A program made the position numbers and the translations under genes. The notes under the pieces are model-generated. The model was not told the origin of the DNA and made no database searches. It was given only the letters and a program-made list of their open reading frames with translations. From JACMQX01 sp040385105 (lineage in GTDB: Bacteria; Pseudomonadota; Gammaproteobacteria; Burkholderiales; Burkholderiaceae_C), in contig JAZKHY010000049.1 of the NCBI GenBank assembly GCA_040385105.1, positions 1-64,000 on the forward strand: a stretch of DNA of 64,000 bases, in the 5' to 3' direction. Positions 56,213 through 64,000 of the stretch are shown here, one piece after another. Within the stretch, counting starts at the first letter, position 1, and every line of letters starts with the position of its first letter.

Positions 56213-56893
56213 TTACGCAAGTGGCCTGTCGGCGGCACGAACAGCCGCGACAAACCGGTGGATCTTTTCCGCGTCCTTGATGCCTTTGGCAGACTCGACG
56301 CCGGAGCTCACGTCAACGGCCAGCGTTTTGCAGCGCGGCCGTACTTGCACGATGCCATCGGTCACGTTTGCAGGCGTGAGTCCACCAGACAAAACGAGGT
56401 GAGAGGGAACGCCTGGAGGAAGCCGTGACCAATTGAATGCTTTCCCGCCGCCGCCGTATCCGTCGACATGGGCGTCGAGCAGGATGGCCTGGGCACTGGA
56501 GTAATCGGAAGCGAATTTTAGCAAGTCAAAAGGCACCGATTCATCAAGGGGTATGCGGGCCGCGCGCATGAAGGGGCGGGCGCCGTGATTCGTGGCCTCC
56601 AGGCACTGCGCAGGCGTTTCGTCCCCGTGGAACTGGATGACGGCGTTGGCCATGCCTGCGGCGGCTGCCTGTATGGCCGCGCTGCTTTCGTTGACGAACA
56701 GCAGTACCGGCGTGACGAAAGGGGGCAGGCGCCGGGCCAGTTCCGCCGCCCGCGCAGGCGTGATAAAGCGTGGACTTGGCGCATACATGACGAAGCCGAC
56801 CGCATCGGCCCCGGCTTCCACGGCGGCATCCACGTCCTGCTCGCGGGTGAGGCCGCAGATCTTGATCCGGGTTCGTGCATGGGGCTGGGTCAT
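56213..56893 (-). CDS. trpF: Phosphoribosylanthranilate isomerase
   Basis: Amadori rearrangement in tryptophan synthesis. The 226-residue barrel has KICGLTREQD with catalytic Cys13, QFHGDE, and LAVDVSSGVESAKGIKD at the C-terminus. Start is the ATG overlapping the truA stop; a TTG three codons earlier is possible. Confidence 0.96.
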   Translation of the reverse strand: MTQPHARTRIKICGLTREQDVDAAVEAGADAVGFVMYAPSPRFITPARAAELARRLPPFVTPVLLFVNESSAAIQAAAAGMANAVIQFHGDETPAQCLEATNHGARPFMRAARIPLDESVPFDLLKFASDYSSAQAILLDAHVDGYGGGGKAFNWSRLPPGVPSHLVLSGGLTPANVTDGIVQVRPRCKTLAVDVSSGVESAKGIKDAEKIHRFVAAVRAADRPLA

Positions 56894-57672
56894 GGGAGCC
56901 AATCATACGCAGGCGTGCGGTCCGGCAACCCCCACCTGGCTTCATAGACCGGGCCGAGGAAGTAAAGGCCGTCGGGGGAGAAAGTCGGGGCCGCCGCATC
57001 CCGGTCGCGGGCAGCCAGGACTTCGTGCACCCAGCCCGCGGGCTGGCTGCCCTGGCCAACGGCGACAAGGCATCCCATGATGTTGCGGATCATGTGATGC
57101 AGGAAGGCGTTGGCCTCGAACTCGAATCGCCAGTAAGGGCCGCGTTGACTGATCTCGAGCCGGGTCAGGGTCTTGACGGGCGATCTGGCCTGGCAGGCCG
57201 ACGCACGGAAGGAGGTGAAGTCGTGCTCGCCCAGCAGGTGGCCCGCTGCATTGCGCATGGCCTCGCCGTCCAGGGGCCGGAATGCCCAGCCGACGCGGCC
57301 AGCCTCGACGCTTGGCCGCACGGGCGATTGCAGCAGTACATAGGCATAGCGCCGGGCAATGGCGCTGGCCCGGCTGTGGAATGCGTCAGGGACTGACATG
57401 GCCCACTGGATGGCGATGTCGGCCGGCAGGAAACGGTTGGTGCCTCGTACCCAGGACGACATGTCGCGTTCAAGGGGCGTGTCAAAGTGCACGACCTGCA
57501 TCAGGCCATGCACGCCCGAATCCGTGCGGCCGGCACACAGGGTGCTGACAGGCTGCGTCGTGAACTTGCGGAGTGCGTCTTCGAGCTTGTCCTGAATGGT
57601 CAGGCCAGAGGACTGGCTTTGCCAGCCCTCGTAAGCCTGTCCGTTGTAGCTGACGCCCAGTGCCAACCGCAT
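56890..57672 (-). CDS. truA: tRNA pseudouridine(38-40) synthase TruA
   Basis: Makes pseudouridine in the tRNA anticodon arm. The 260-residue protein has the catalytic Asp51 in AGRTDSGVHG, FHSRASAIARRYAY, and the C-terminal FLHHMIRNIMGCL. Lies between fimV and trpF and overlaps trpF by 4 bases, the order seen in many beta- and gammaproteobacteria. Confidence 0.97.
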   Translation of the reverse strand: MRLALGVSYNGQAYEGWQSQSSGLTIQDKLEDALRKFTTQPVSTLCAGRTDSGVHGLMQVVHFDTPLERDMSSWVRGTNRFLPADIAIQWAMSVPDAFHSRASAIARRYAYVLLQSPVRPSVEAGRVGWAFRPLDGEAMRNAAGHLLGEHDFTSFRASACQARSPVKTLTRLEISQRGPYWRFEFEANAFLHHMIRNIMGCLVAVGQGSQPAGWVHEVLAARDRDAAAPTFSPDGLYFLGPVYEARWGLPDRTPAYDWLP

Positions 57673-57697
57673 GGTCAGCCCCTCAGGAATCCCGCGG

Positions 57698-60514
57698 TCA
57701 GGTCAGCTCCGCGAGGAAGCGTTCCGCCTTGGCCTTTAGGCTGCCGGAAGCTTCCGCCACGACTTCCTGCACCAGCGCGCGCGCGCCGTCGGTATCGCCA
57801 ATGCTGCGGAATTCTTCTGCCAGGGCCAGCTTGGTTTCGAGCGGGTCATCAGAACCGGCAGGTGCTGCCGGCGCTTCAGTCGTTGGCCCCAGGTCAAGCG
57901 ACAGGGCACCCAGGTCAAATTCGATCATCCCGGCGTCCGGTGCTGCTGCAGGTGCGGGAGCAGGCCGTGCGACAGGCGCCGGGGCCGGGGCCGGTTCCGG
58001 CGTGAAGCTCAGGCTGCTGGCAGACAAGGCCAGGTCAGGTACCGACAGCTTGACAGTGTCGGTGACCGGCGGCGAAGTCGGCGCCTGCAGCGCAACGGTT
58101 GCCGAACCAAAGTCCATGTCGAGCGAAGGCGGTGCGGAAGGCATGGCCTTCATGGCTACCGTGGGCTCGGACGGCACAGGCGCACTGGCTCGCGCGGGCG
58201 CGGGTGACGGGGCAGGGTCATCACCCAGGGAGAAGTCGAGATCGAGGTCAAGGTCGACGGGCGCTGGCGACTCGGACAGCTCCGGCTGGATGGCCTGGGG
58301 AATCGTGCTGGTGGCAAAGCCGGTGCCCATCGGCGCATTGGCCGGCGCGCCGGGCCGCGGCGCGGGCTGGCCGCCGGGCTGGTACATCGGGTTGGACGCG
58401 TCGAGCTCGCGGCCCAGTTCGCAGATGTGCTCCCACTCCGGGCCTTCGCCATGGGTCAGGCCAAAAGCCTCGGTCGCGACGACCTCGAACGCCTTGCCGT
58501 CCCGGCGCTTGGCATAAATCTCGAGCAGCTTGCCATGGATGGCCACCCGCGACGGGTTGGTCCGCATGGCTTCCTTGAGGATTTCCTCGGCTTGCAGGTC
58601 CCGGCCGTAGGCCAGGTAAACGTCAGCCTCGGCGACCGGGTCCACATCGCCGGCTGCATCCAGCTGGCTTGGCGAATACACCATGGACGAGCCGGTGGCT
58701 CCGCCTTCGTTGGTGTCAATCCGCTGGCCGCCGCTTGCGCCGAAGAATGAGTCGGGTTGCAGGCGGCTCTCGAGGAACGAGCTGTCGACCTGGGTGGAGC
58801 GTCTGCGCTGGCGGACTCTGTAGAAGCCAAAACCGGCAAGCAGTGCTATCAGCAGCGCAACCGCACCCGGGATGAGCGGGTTTTCCATCAGCTGTTCGAC
58901 GATGGTCGGCTCAGGCGGCGGGGGCGGGGCGACCTTGACGGGCGGCCTGGGTGCGGGGGCCGCAGACGCCGGCACCGCTGAAGTGGTGGAGGTTCCAGCG
59001 CTGGAGGCGGGCGACGAGGCTGCGCTGGCAGCAGCCAGCATTGCAGGGGTCGGTGCTGCAGGCGCGGAGGCGGCGCTTGCGGTGGCTGCAGCCGGTACTG
59101 CGGCCACAGGCGCGCTCACCGGGGCAGGAGCAGGTGCAGAGGCTGCAACAATCGCCGGGGCGGGTGCTGCTACAGGTGCCGGCGCAGAAGCGGGCCGGGC
59201 TGCAGATGCTGCAGTTGCCGGGGCCGATGCGGCTGGCCTGGGTGCAGACGCAGCGGTAGCCACAGGCGCCGCTGCCGATGCCACTGGCCTGGGGGCGCTT
59301 GCAGCACTGGCCAGGCTTGGTGCTGGGACGTTGACGCTTGCCCTGGCCGCACTGGATGCGGCTGCCGGCGTGGAGCCTCCGGCGCCGGAAGCGGCGCCGA
59401 TGCGGCTGAGCTCGCTGATATTCTTGGACAGTTCTGCCACGCGGGCAGAGGCTTCCTTGGCCTGGCGCTCCTTGGCAATCTTTTCCTCGTTGGCCTTGGC
59501 CTGCACTGCGCCCTTGGACAGGGTCAGCTTGTCGGGTGTTGCGGCCGATGCCTTTTTGTCCTCGACCTTGGCTTGCACCTTGCCGCCCGCTGCGCGGTCA
59601 GCGGCTGCAACCTGGGTTGTCGGTGCGCCCTCGGCCAGCTTGCGGCGGAAATCGTTGAAGTCCTTGCTTTGCGCAACCAGCGTCTGGGTGGCTTCACCTG
59701 ACGAAATCGCCGAGGCCTGCTCCTCAGTCGGGATATCGAGAACGGCACCGGCTTTTACACGGTTGATGTTGCCGGCAATGAAGGCGTCAGGATTGGCTCG
59801 CAGCAACGCCACGAGCATCTGGTCGAGCGAGATGCTTGCAGGCTTGTTGGACGCGGCGATCTTGCCCGCAGTGTCTCCGGCCTGCACAGTTACCTTCTTG
59901 CCATCGCCAGCTGGCTCCGGGCGGCTGGCCTGCGCAGGGCGCGGCGCGGCGGGCCTTGCTGCAGCAGGCGCCCGTGCGGACGGGGTTGCAGAAGCGGGCG
60001 GCGAAACCGGTGGCAGCGCGGTAGCAGGGGCGGAGCGAGGCGTCGGCTGGGAAGAAATCTGTGGCGCAGTCGGCGCGGCCATGGGCGACGGCTGGCGCAT
60101 GGCCGGAGGGTCGAACAGCAGCGTGTAGTCGCGGACAATGCGCCCTGACGCCCAGTTGGCTTCGAGGATCAGGTCAAGGAAGGGGTCGTTTACCGCACGG
60201 TCGCTGGACAGGCGCAGGTACATGCGGCCATCGGGCCGGCGCATCAGCGCGATCTGCATGTTGGCGACAGTAAGGTTGTACTCCAGCCCGGCCGCCTTGA
60301 AGGCGTCGGGGGAGGCAACACCGGCCTTCAGGCTGGCGGCTTCCTCGGCATTGATGTCGGGAATGTCGATTTCGGCACGCAGGGGCTCCCCAAGCGCGGA
60401 CTGGACAGTCAGGCGGCCCAATGCAAGGGCCTGGGCGTCGAAGCTGGCAACTCCAAGGAGGACTGCAGTGGCAGCTGCCAATGCAGTAGCTTGCCAGCGC
60501 TGCGGCTTTCTCAT
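57698..60514 (-). CDS. fimV: FimV-type LysM-like inner-membrane protein
   Basis: A 938-residue FimV-family protein, linked in Pseudomonas to type IV pilus assembly, twitching and polar organisation. It has a signal peptide (to about AQA, residue 28) and the conserved ALGRLTVQSALGEPLRAEID. A LysM-like peptidoglycan-binding part follows (about 206-262), then a coiled-coil and a long Ala/Pro-rich stretch. One transmembrane helix (about 548-566) leads to an acidic cytoplasmic tail with a TPR and a terminal FimV motif (KLALAEEFRSIGDTDGAR). The ATG has GGAGG 10 bases upstream; an in-frame ATG at 60565 does not. Confidence 0.92.
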   Translation of the reverse strand: MRKPQRWQATALAAATAVLLGVASFDAQALALGRLTVQSALGEPLRAEIDIPDINAEEAASLKAGVASPDAFKAAGLEYNLTVANMQIALMRRPDGRMYLRLSSDRAVNDPFLDLILEANWASGRIVRDYTLLFDPPAMRQPSPMAAPTAPQISSQPTPRSAPATALPPVSPPASATPSARAPAAARPAAPRPAQASRPEPAGDGKKVTVQAGDTAGKIAASNKPASISLDQMLVALLRANPDAFIAGNINRVKAGAVLDIPTEEQASAISSGEATQTLVAQSKDFNDFRRKLAEGAPTTQVAAADRAAGGKVQAKVEDKKASAATPDKLTLSKGAVQAKANEEKIAKERQAKEASARVAELSKNISELSRIGAASGAGGSTPAAASSAARASVNVPAPSLASAASAPRPVASAAAPVATAASAPRPAASAPATAASAARPASAPAPVAAPAPAIVAASAPAPAPVSAPVAAVPAAATASAASAPAAPTPAMLAAASAASSPASSAGTSTTSAVPASAAPAPRPPVKVAPPPPPEPTIVEQLMENPLIPGAVALLIALLAGFGFYRVRQRRRSTQVDSSFLESRLQPDSFFGASGGQRIDTNEGGATGSSMVYSPSQLDAAGDVDPVAEADVYLAYGRDLQAEEILKEAMRTNPSRVAIHGKLLEIYAKRRDGKAFEVVATEAFGLTHGEGPEWEHICELGRELDASNPMYQPGGQPAPRPGAPANAPMGTGFATSTIPQAIQPELSESPAPVDLDLDLDFSLGDDPAPSPAPARASAPVPSEPTVAMKAMPSAPPSLDMDFGSATVALQAPTSPPVTDTVKLSVPDLALSASSLSFTPEPAPAPAPVARPAPAPAAAPDAGMIEFDLGALSLDLGPTTEAPAAPAGSDDPLETKLALAEEFRSIGDTDGARALVQEVVAEASGSLKAKAERFLAELT

Positions 60515-60754
60515 CACTTTTTGAGCCTCCAATGCTCTGTCAGCAGGCAATATTTTTCTCATCATTCGGACAAACGCCTCGACGCTGAAATCGGAAAAAC
60601 GAACTTAACATCAATGTCTTAGCCTGACAAGCTGAGACAGGTTTTAACTTTGGGGGATGAGGGTTGGCGAGCAGTTACACCTTCTCCCATGTTGCCAAAC
60701 GACAACGGCCTGTAACTCGTGGTTACAGGCCGTTGTCGTTGTGCCTTGCGGCGA
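60515..60754. promoter_or_regulatory. fimV upstream region
   Basis: About 240 bases between asd and fimV. It contains the asd-side hairpin and, between that and fimV, the likely fimV promoter. I could not define a clear -35/-10 pair. Confidence 0.4.
60698..60740. terminator. Perfect 19-bp inverted repeat after asd
   Basis: AACGACAACGGCCTGTAAC and its exact complement flank a 5-base loop, 14 bases beyond the asd stop on the minus strand. The stem is unusually long and perfect. It is followed on the minus strand only by TTTGG, so it may terminate, protect the asd mRNA 3' end, or both. Confidence 0.7.
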
Positions 60755-61918
60755 TTATGCGTCAAGCAGGATGCGCAACATGCGGCGCAGCGGTTCGGCC
60801 GCGCCCCACAGCAACTGGTCGCCGACGGTGAAGGCGCCAAGATACTCCGGCCCCATGGCGAGCTTGCGGATGCGGCCGACCGGGATGTTCATGGTGCCGG
60901 TCACTGCCACCGGTGTCAGGTCCCTGATGGTGGCCTCACGGGTGTTGGGTACGACCTTGGCCCACGGGTTGTCGGCGGCGATCATGGCCTCCACATCAGC
61001 CAGTGGCACATCCTTCTTCAGCTTGAAGGTCAGGGCCTGGCTGTGGCAGCGCATGGCGCCGATACGCACGCAGAAGCCATCCACAGGCGTTGCGGCAGTA
61101 CCGAAGGCTGCGCCCTGGCCCAGGATCTTGTTGGTTTCGGCCCCGGCCTTCCATTCTTCCTTCGAGGTGCCCCAGCCGTCCTCTCCCTGGTTCTTGCCAA
61201 GCCCCAGGTCCTTGTCGATCCACGGGATGAGGCTGCCACCGAGTGGCACCCCGAAATTGGCCGTTTCGTCCGCCCCGAGCGACTGCTGCCGCGCCAGCAC
61301 CTTGCGGTCGATTTCAAGGATGGCCGACTTGGGGTCGTCGAGCAGGGCGCGCACTTCAGCGTTGAGCGTGCCGAACTGGGTGAGCAGCTCGCGCATGTGC
61401 TGTGCGCCGCCGCCGGAGGCCGCCTGGTAGGTCATGGAGGTCATCCACTCCACGAGGCCGGCCTTGTACAGCGCGCCCACGCCCATCAGCATGCAGCTGA
61501 CCGTGCAATTGCCGCCAATCCAGTTCCGGCCGCCCCTGGCCAGGGAGTTCTTGATGACTTTGAGGTTGACCGGGTCCAGGATGATGATGGCATCGTCCTG
61601 CATGCGCAGCGTCGAGGCGGCATCGATCCAGTGGCCGGTCCAGCCGGCGGCGCGCAGCTTGGGGTAGACCTCGGTGGTGTAGTCGCCGCCCTGGGCCGTG
61701 ATGATGATGTCGCACTTCTTCAACGCATTGATGTCATGCGCATCCTTGAGCGTGGATTCGCTTTTGGCGAATGCCGGCGCCTTGCCGCCCGCATTGGAAG
61801 TGGAGAAGAACACCGGCTCGATGAGGCTGAAGTCGCCTTCAGCCTGCATGCGGTCCATCAGCACGGAACCCACCATTCCGCGCCAGCCTACGAGTCCTAC
61901 AAGATTGCCTACTTTCAT
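60755..61918 (-). CDS. asd: Aspartate-semialdehyde dehydrogenase
   Basis: NADPH-dependent reduction of aspartyl phosphate, at the branch to lysine, methionine, threonine and peptidoglycan. The 387-residue protein has GLVGWRGMVGS, active-site Cys138 in IGGNCTVSCM, and the catalytic-region RIGAMRCHSQ. The GWRGMVGSVL form is the gram-negative type. Between leuB and fimV, as expected. Confidence 0.97.
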   Translation of the reverse strand: MKVGNLVGLVGWRGMVGSVLMDRMQAEGDFSLIEPVFFSTSNAGGKAPAFAKSESTLKDAHDINALKKCDIIITAQGGDYTTEVYPKLRAAGWTGHWIDAASTLRMQDDAIIILDPVNLKVIKNSLARGGRNWIGGNCTVSCMLMGVGALYKAGLVEWMTSMTYQAASGGGAQHMRELLTQFGTLNAEVRALLDDPKSAILEIDRKVLARQQSLGADETANFGVPLGGSLIPWIDKDLGLGKNQGEDGWGTSKEEWKAGAETNKILGQGAAFGTAATPVDGFCVRIGAMRCHSQALTFKLKKDVPLADVEAMIAADNPWAKVVPNTREATIRDLTPVAVTGTMNIPVGRIRKLAMGPEYLGAFTVGDQLLWGAAEPLRRMLRILLDA

Positions 61919-61975
61919 CGCTATGCCCTTTCTGGAAATTGATTCGCTTCAAACAGGTTGAAGACTGGTCATTTC

Positions 61976-62017
61976 GCCCGGCTCGTCTGGCCGGGGAGGG
62001 CGCGCGACGAACCGGGC
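61976..62017. repeat. Imperfect inverted repeat between leuB and asd
   Basis: GCCCGGCTCGTC and GACGAACCGGGC give a 12-bp stem with one wobble pair and an 18-base GC-rich loop, directly after the leuB stop. No T-tract follows on either strand. Confidence 0.4.
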
Positions 62018-62021
62018 TGGA

Positions 62022-63122
62022 TCAGCCTTTGGTTGTCTTCTTGGTAATGCTGCTCGTCAAGGCAGCCACGACCGCATCACCCATTTCGAGGGTGCCGACC
62101 TTGGTGGTGCCAGGAGAGTAAATGTCTGCTGTGCGCAGGCCGGACGCGAGCACGTCCTTCACCGCAGACTCGATACGGTCGGCGGCTTCGGCCTGGTTGA
62201 GTGAAAAGCGTAGCATCATGGCAGCAGACAATATTGTAGCCAAAGGATTGGCCACCCCCTTGCCGGCAATGTCGGGGGCGCTTCCGTGACTCGGCTCGTA
62301 CAGGCCCTGGCTCTTCGAATTCAGGCTGGCCGAGGGCAGCATGCCAATGGAGCCGGTCAGCATGGCGGCGGCATCGGACAGGATGTCGCCGAACATGTTG
62401 CCGGTGACCATCACGTCAAAATTCTTCGGCGCCTTCACAAGCTGCATCGCGGCGTTGTCCACATACATGTGGTCCAGCGCGACGTCCGGGTATTCCTTGC
62501 CGACCTCGGTCATCACGTCCTTCCAGAGCTGGAAGGTTTCAAGGACGTTGGCCTTGTCAACGCTGGTCACGCGCTTGTTGCGCTTGCGTGCCGCCTGGAA
62601 GGCGACATGGCCGATGCGCTCGATTTCAGGGCGGGTGTAGCGCATGGTGTCGAAGGCTTCCTCGGCACCCGGGAAATGCCCGTCCGGGCTGACGCGGCGG
62701 CCGCGCGGCGTGCCGAAGTAGATGTCGCCCGTGAGCTCGCGGATGATCAGGATGTCCAGGCCCGAGACCAGTTCGCGCTTGAGGCTGGAGGCATCAACCA
62801 GCTGCTCATAGCATATGGCCGGGCGGAAGTTCGCGAACAGGCCCAGGTTCTTGCGCAGCCCGAGGATCGCCTGCTCGGGACGTAGCGGGCGGTCCAGCTT
62901 GTCGTACTTCCAGTCACCGACGGCGCCGAACAGCACGGCGTCGGCTTCCTTTGCGAGCTTGAGCGTCGCTTCAGGCAGAGGGTGGCCGTGGGCTTCGTAG
63001 GCCGCGCCGCCCACCAGCGCGCTTTCCATCTCGAATTTGAGGTCGAGGACTTCAAGGACCTTGACGGCCTCGGCGACGATTTCGGTGCCGATGCCGTCGC
63101 CCGGCAGGACTGCAATTTTCAT
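62022..63122 (-). CDS. leuB: 3-isopropylmalate dehydrogenase
   Basis: Oxidative decarboxylation of 3-isopropylmalate in leucine synthesis. The 366-residue protein has PGDGIGTEIV, RELTGDIYFG, VTGNMFGDILSDAAAML and EPSHGSAPDIAG, all typical. It ends with a Lys/Thr-rich tail ITKKTTKG that is not conserved. It starts 75 bases after leuD on the minus strand. Confidence 0.98.
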   Translation of the reverse strand: MKIAVLPGDGIGTEIVAEAVKVLEVLDLKFEMESALVGGAAYEAHGHPLPEATLKLAKEADAVLFGAVGDWKYDKLDRPLRPEQAILGLRKNLGLFANFRPAICYEQLVDASSLKRELVSGLDILIIRELTGDIYFGTPRGRRVSPDGHFPGAEEAFDTMRYTRPEIERIGHVAFQAARKRNKRVTSVDKANVLETFQLWKDVMTEVGKEYPDVALDHMYVDNAAMQLVKAPKNFDVMVTGNMFGDILSDAAAMLTGSIGMLPSASLNSKSQGLYEPSHGSAPDIAGKGVANPLATILSAAMMLRFSLNQAEAADRIESAVKDVLASGLRTADIYSPGTTKVGTLEMGDAVVAALTSSITKKTTKG

Positions 63123-63197
63123 GACAAGCTTCTAAAGAGTTCTGCGCAGGTGCCGCAGATTAATGGAGTGAAGGGTGTAAAACCGGGGCGAGGGGCG

Positions 63198-63848
63198 TCA
63201 TGCCGCCAGTGTGTGGGCCAGCCAAGGCTTCGTGGCAAGGCGCTCTGCTTCAAAAGCCCGGATCTTGTCGCTCTGGCGCAGGGTCAGGCCAATATCGTCA
63301 AAGCCGTTGATCAGGCAGTACTTGCGGAAGGCCTGGACGTCGAACGGAATCTCTTCGCCTTGCGGCTTCACGATCACCTGGCGTTCCAGGTCCACCGTCA
63401 GCGTGTAGCCGGGGAAGGCCAGGCATTCGTCGAACAGCTGCGCCACCTGTGCCTCTGGCAGCACGATGGGCAGCAAGCCGTTCTTGAAGCTGTTGTTGAA
63501 GAAGATGTCCGCATAGCTCGGCGCGATGATGGCGCGAAAGCCATACTGGTCCAGCGCCCACGGCGCATGCTCGCGTGACGAGCCGCAGCCGAAGTTCTTG
63601 CGCGCCAGCAGGACAGAGGCGCCTGCATAGCGCGGCTGGTTCAGCACAAAGTCCGGGTTGGGCTTGCGGCTGGCCGGGTCCTGGCCGGGAAAACCGGGAT
63701 CGAGGTAACGCCATTCGTCAAACAGGTTCTGGCCGAAGCCGGTCTTGCGGATCGACTTGAGGAACTGCTTGGGAATGATCGCGTCGGTGTCGACGTTCTC
63801 GCGGTCCATCGGGGCCACGAGGCCCTTGTGCACGGTGAATTGCTGCAT
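63198..63848 (-). CDS. leuD: 3-isopropylmalate dehydratase small subunit
   Basis: Small subunit of isopropylmalate isomerase, partner of LeuC (probably just beyond the window). The 216-residue protein has VAPMDRENVDTDAIIPKQFL, the substrate-loop NFGCGSSREHAPWAL, and APSYADIFFNNSFKNG. It starts 5 bases after the small lipoprotein gene, so both should share one mRNA. Confidence 0.97.
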   Translation of the reverse strand: MQQFTVHKGLVAPMDRENVDTDAIIPKQFLKSIRKTGFGQNLFDEWRYLDPGFPGQDPASRKPNPDFVLNQPRYAGASVLLARKNFGCGSSREHAPWALDQYGFRAIIAPSYADIFFNNSFKNGLLPIVLPEAQVAQLFDECLAFPGYTLTVDLERQVIVKPQGEEIPFDVQAFRKYCLINGFDDIGLTLRQSDKIRAFEAERLATKPWLAHTLAA

Positions 63849-63853
63849 CTTGG

Positions 63854-63985
63854 TTACTTCTTCTTGGCCGCGTCTTCAATTGCGCTGCCGGCCTTCTGGA
63901 TGTCCTGGCCCGCGCCCTTGACGGTGTTGCAGCCGGCCAGGGCCAGCAGGAGTGCGGCGGCAAACAGGGTAGCGATCGTCTTCAT
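63854..63985 (-). CDS. Entericidin A/B-like small lipoprotein
   Basis: A 43-residue peptide reading MKTIATLFAAALLLALAGC at the N-terminus, a lipoprotein signal with lipobox LAGC at Cys19. A mature tail NTVKGAGQDIQKAGSAIEDA plus four residues (AKKK) follows. The GxGxDIQxxGxAI pattern matches entericidin-type lipoproteins, whose biological role is poorly known. AAGGA lies 7 bases before the ATG. It sits inside the leucine operon just before leuD, an arrangement common in related bacteria as far as I recall. Confidence 0.85.
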   Translation of the reverse strand: MKTIATLFAAALLLALAGCNTVKGAGQDIQKAGSAIEDAAKKK

Positions 63986-64000
63986 GGTTCAGTCCTTTCA

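Noticed and set aside
58872..60128. Ala/Gly-rich open frame antisense to fimV
   Set aside because: A shadow of the Ala/Pro-rich coding region of fimV, with no start context or domain.

Overview
The window is a GC-rich bacterial chromosome segment. Gene order and protein sequences point to a betaproteobacterium of the order Burkholderiales, most likely Comamonadaceae or a close relative. The supporting blocks are ppc/hemCDXY, rne/rluC, rpmF-plsX-fabHDG-acpP-fabF, rpoE-rseAB-mucD, lepA-lepB-rnc-era-recO-pdxJ-acpS-nagZ, and the leuD-leuB-asd-fimV-truA-trpFBA-accD array. The family-level assignment is an inference from synteny; no rRNA gene is present.

Layout. 1-6000: the 5' part of ppc (minus strand), divergent from a haem cluster (hemC, hemD, hemX, hemY). 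6015-9747: rne on the minus strand, with a terminator shared with hemY and a leader of about 0.5 kb. 9748-14149: rluC, a HAD phosphatase, a Rieske protein and an S49 peptidase, facing an RsmI-like methylase and maf. 14175-20633: yceD, rpmF and the fatty-acid genes. 20678-25156: a small membrane protein, then the sigma-E envelope-stress module. 25157-25664: a 0.5-kb intergenic region with a candidate small RNA or attenuator. 25665-33502: the lepA to nagZ operon, where most junctions overlap by a few bases. 33518-35845: an orphan methyltransferase facing lysS.

35944-51966 is the accessory part: a 16-kb surface-glycan locus in several strand blocks. It holds a MurJ/MviN-like flippase, an HpcH/HpaI-type aldolase, a phosphoglycosyl transferase, an AsnB-type amidotransferase, a GT-B-like protein, two GT2 glycosyltransferases, an FkbM methyltransferase, a NeuB-family synthase, an RmlD-like reductase, an aldo/keto reductase, a cytidylyltransferase-aminotransferase fusion, PseB and a WbpM/CapD-type dehydratase. 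Together these look able to make a CMP-activated acidic amino sugar and build it into a lipid-linked glycan. The enzyme set does not match the canonical sialic, legionaminic or pseudaminic acid pathways, and this is the best candidate for something undescribed.

51993-63985 returns to housekeeping genes: a LON-domain protein, yggT, then on the minus strand accD, trpA, trpB, trpF, truA, fimV, asd, leuB, leuD and a 43-residue entericidin-like lipoprotein. A perfect 19-bp hairpin separates asd from fimV. I saw no tRNA, rRNA, insertion sequence, prophage or CRISPR array.
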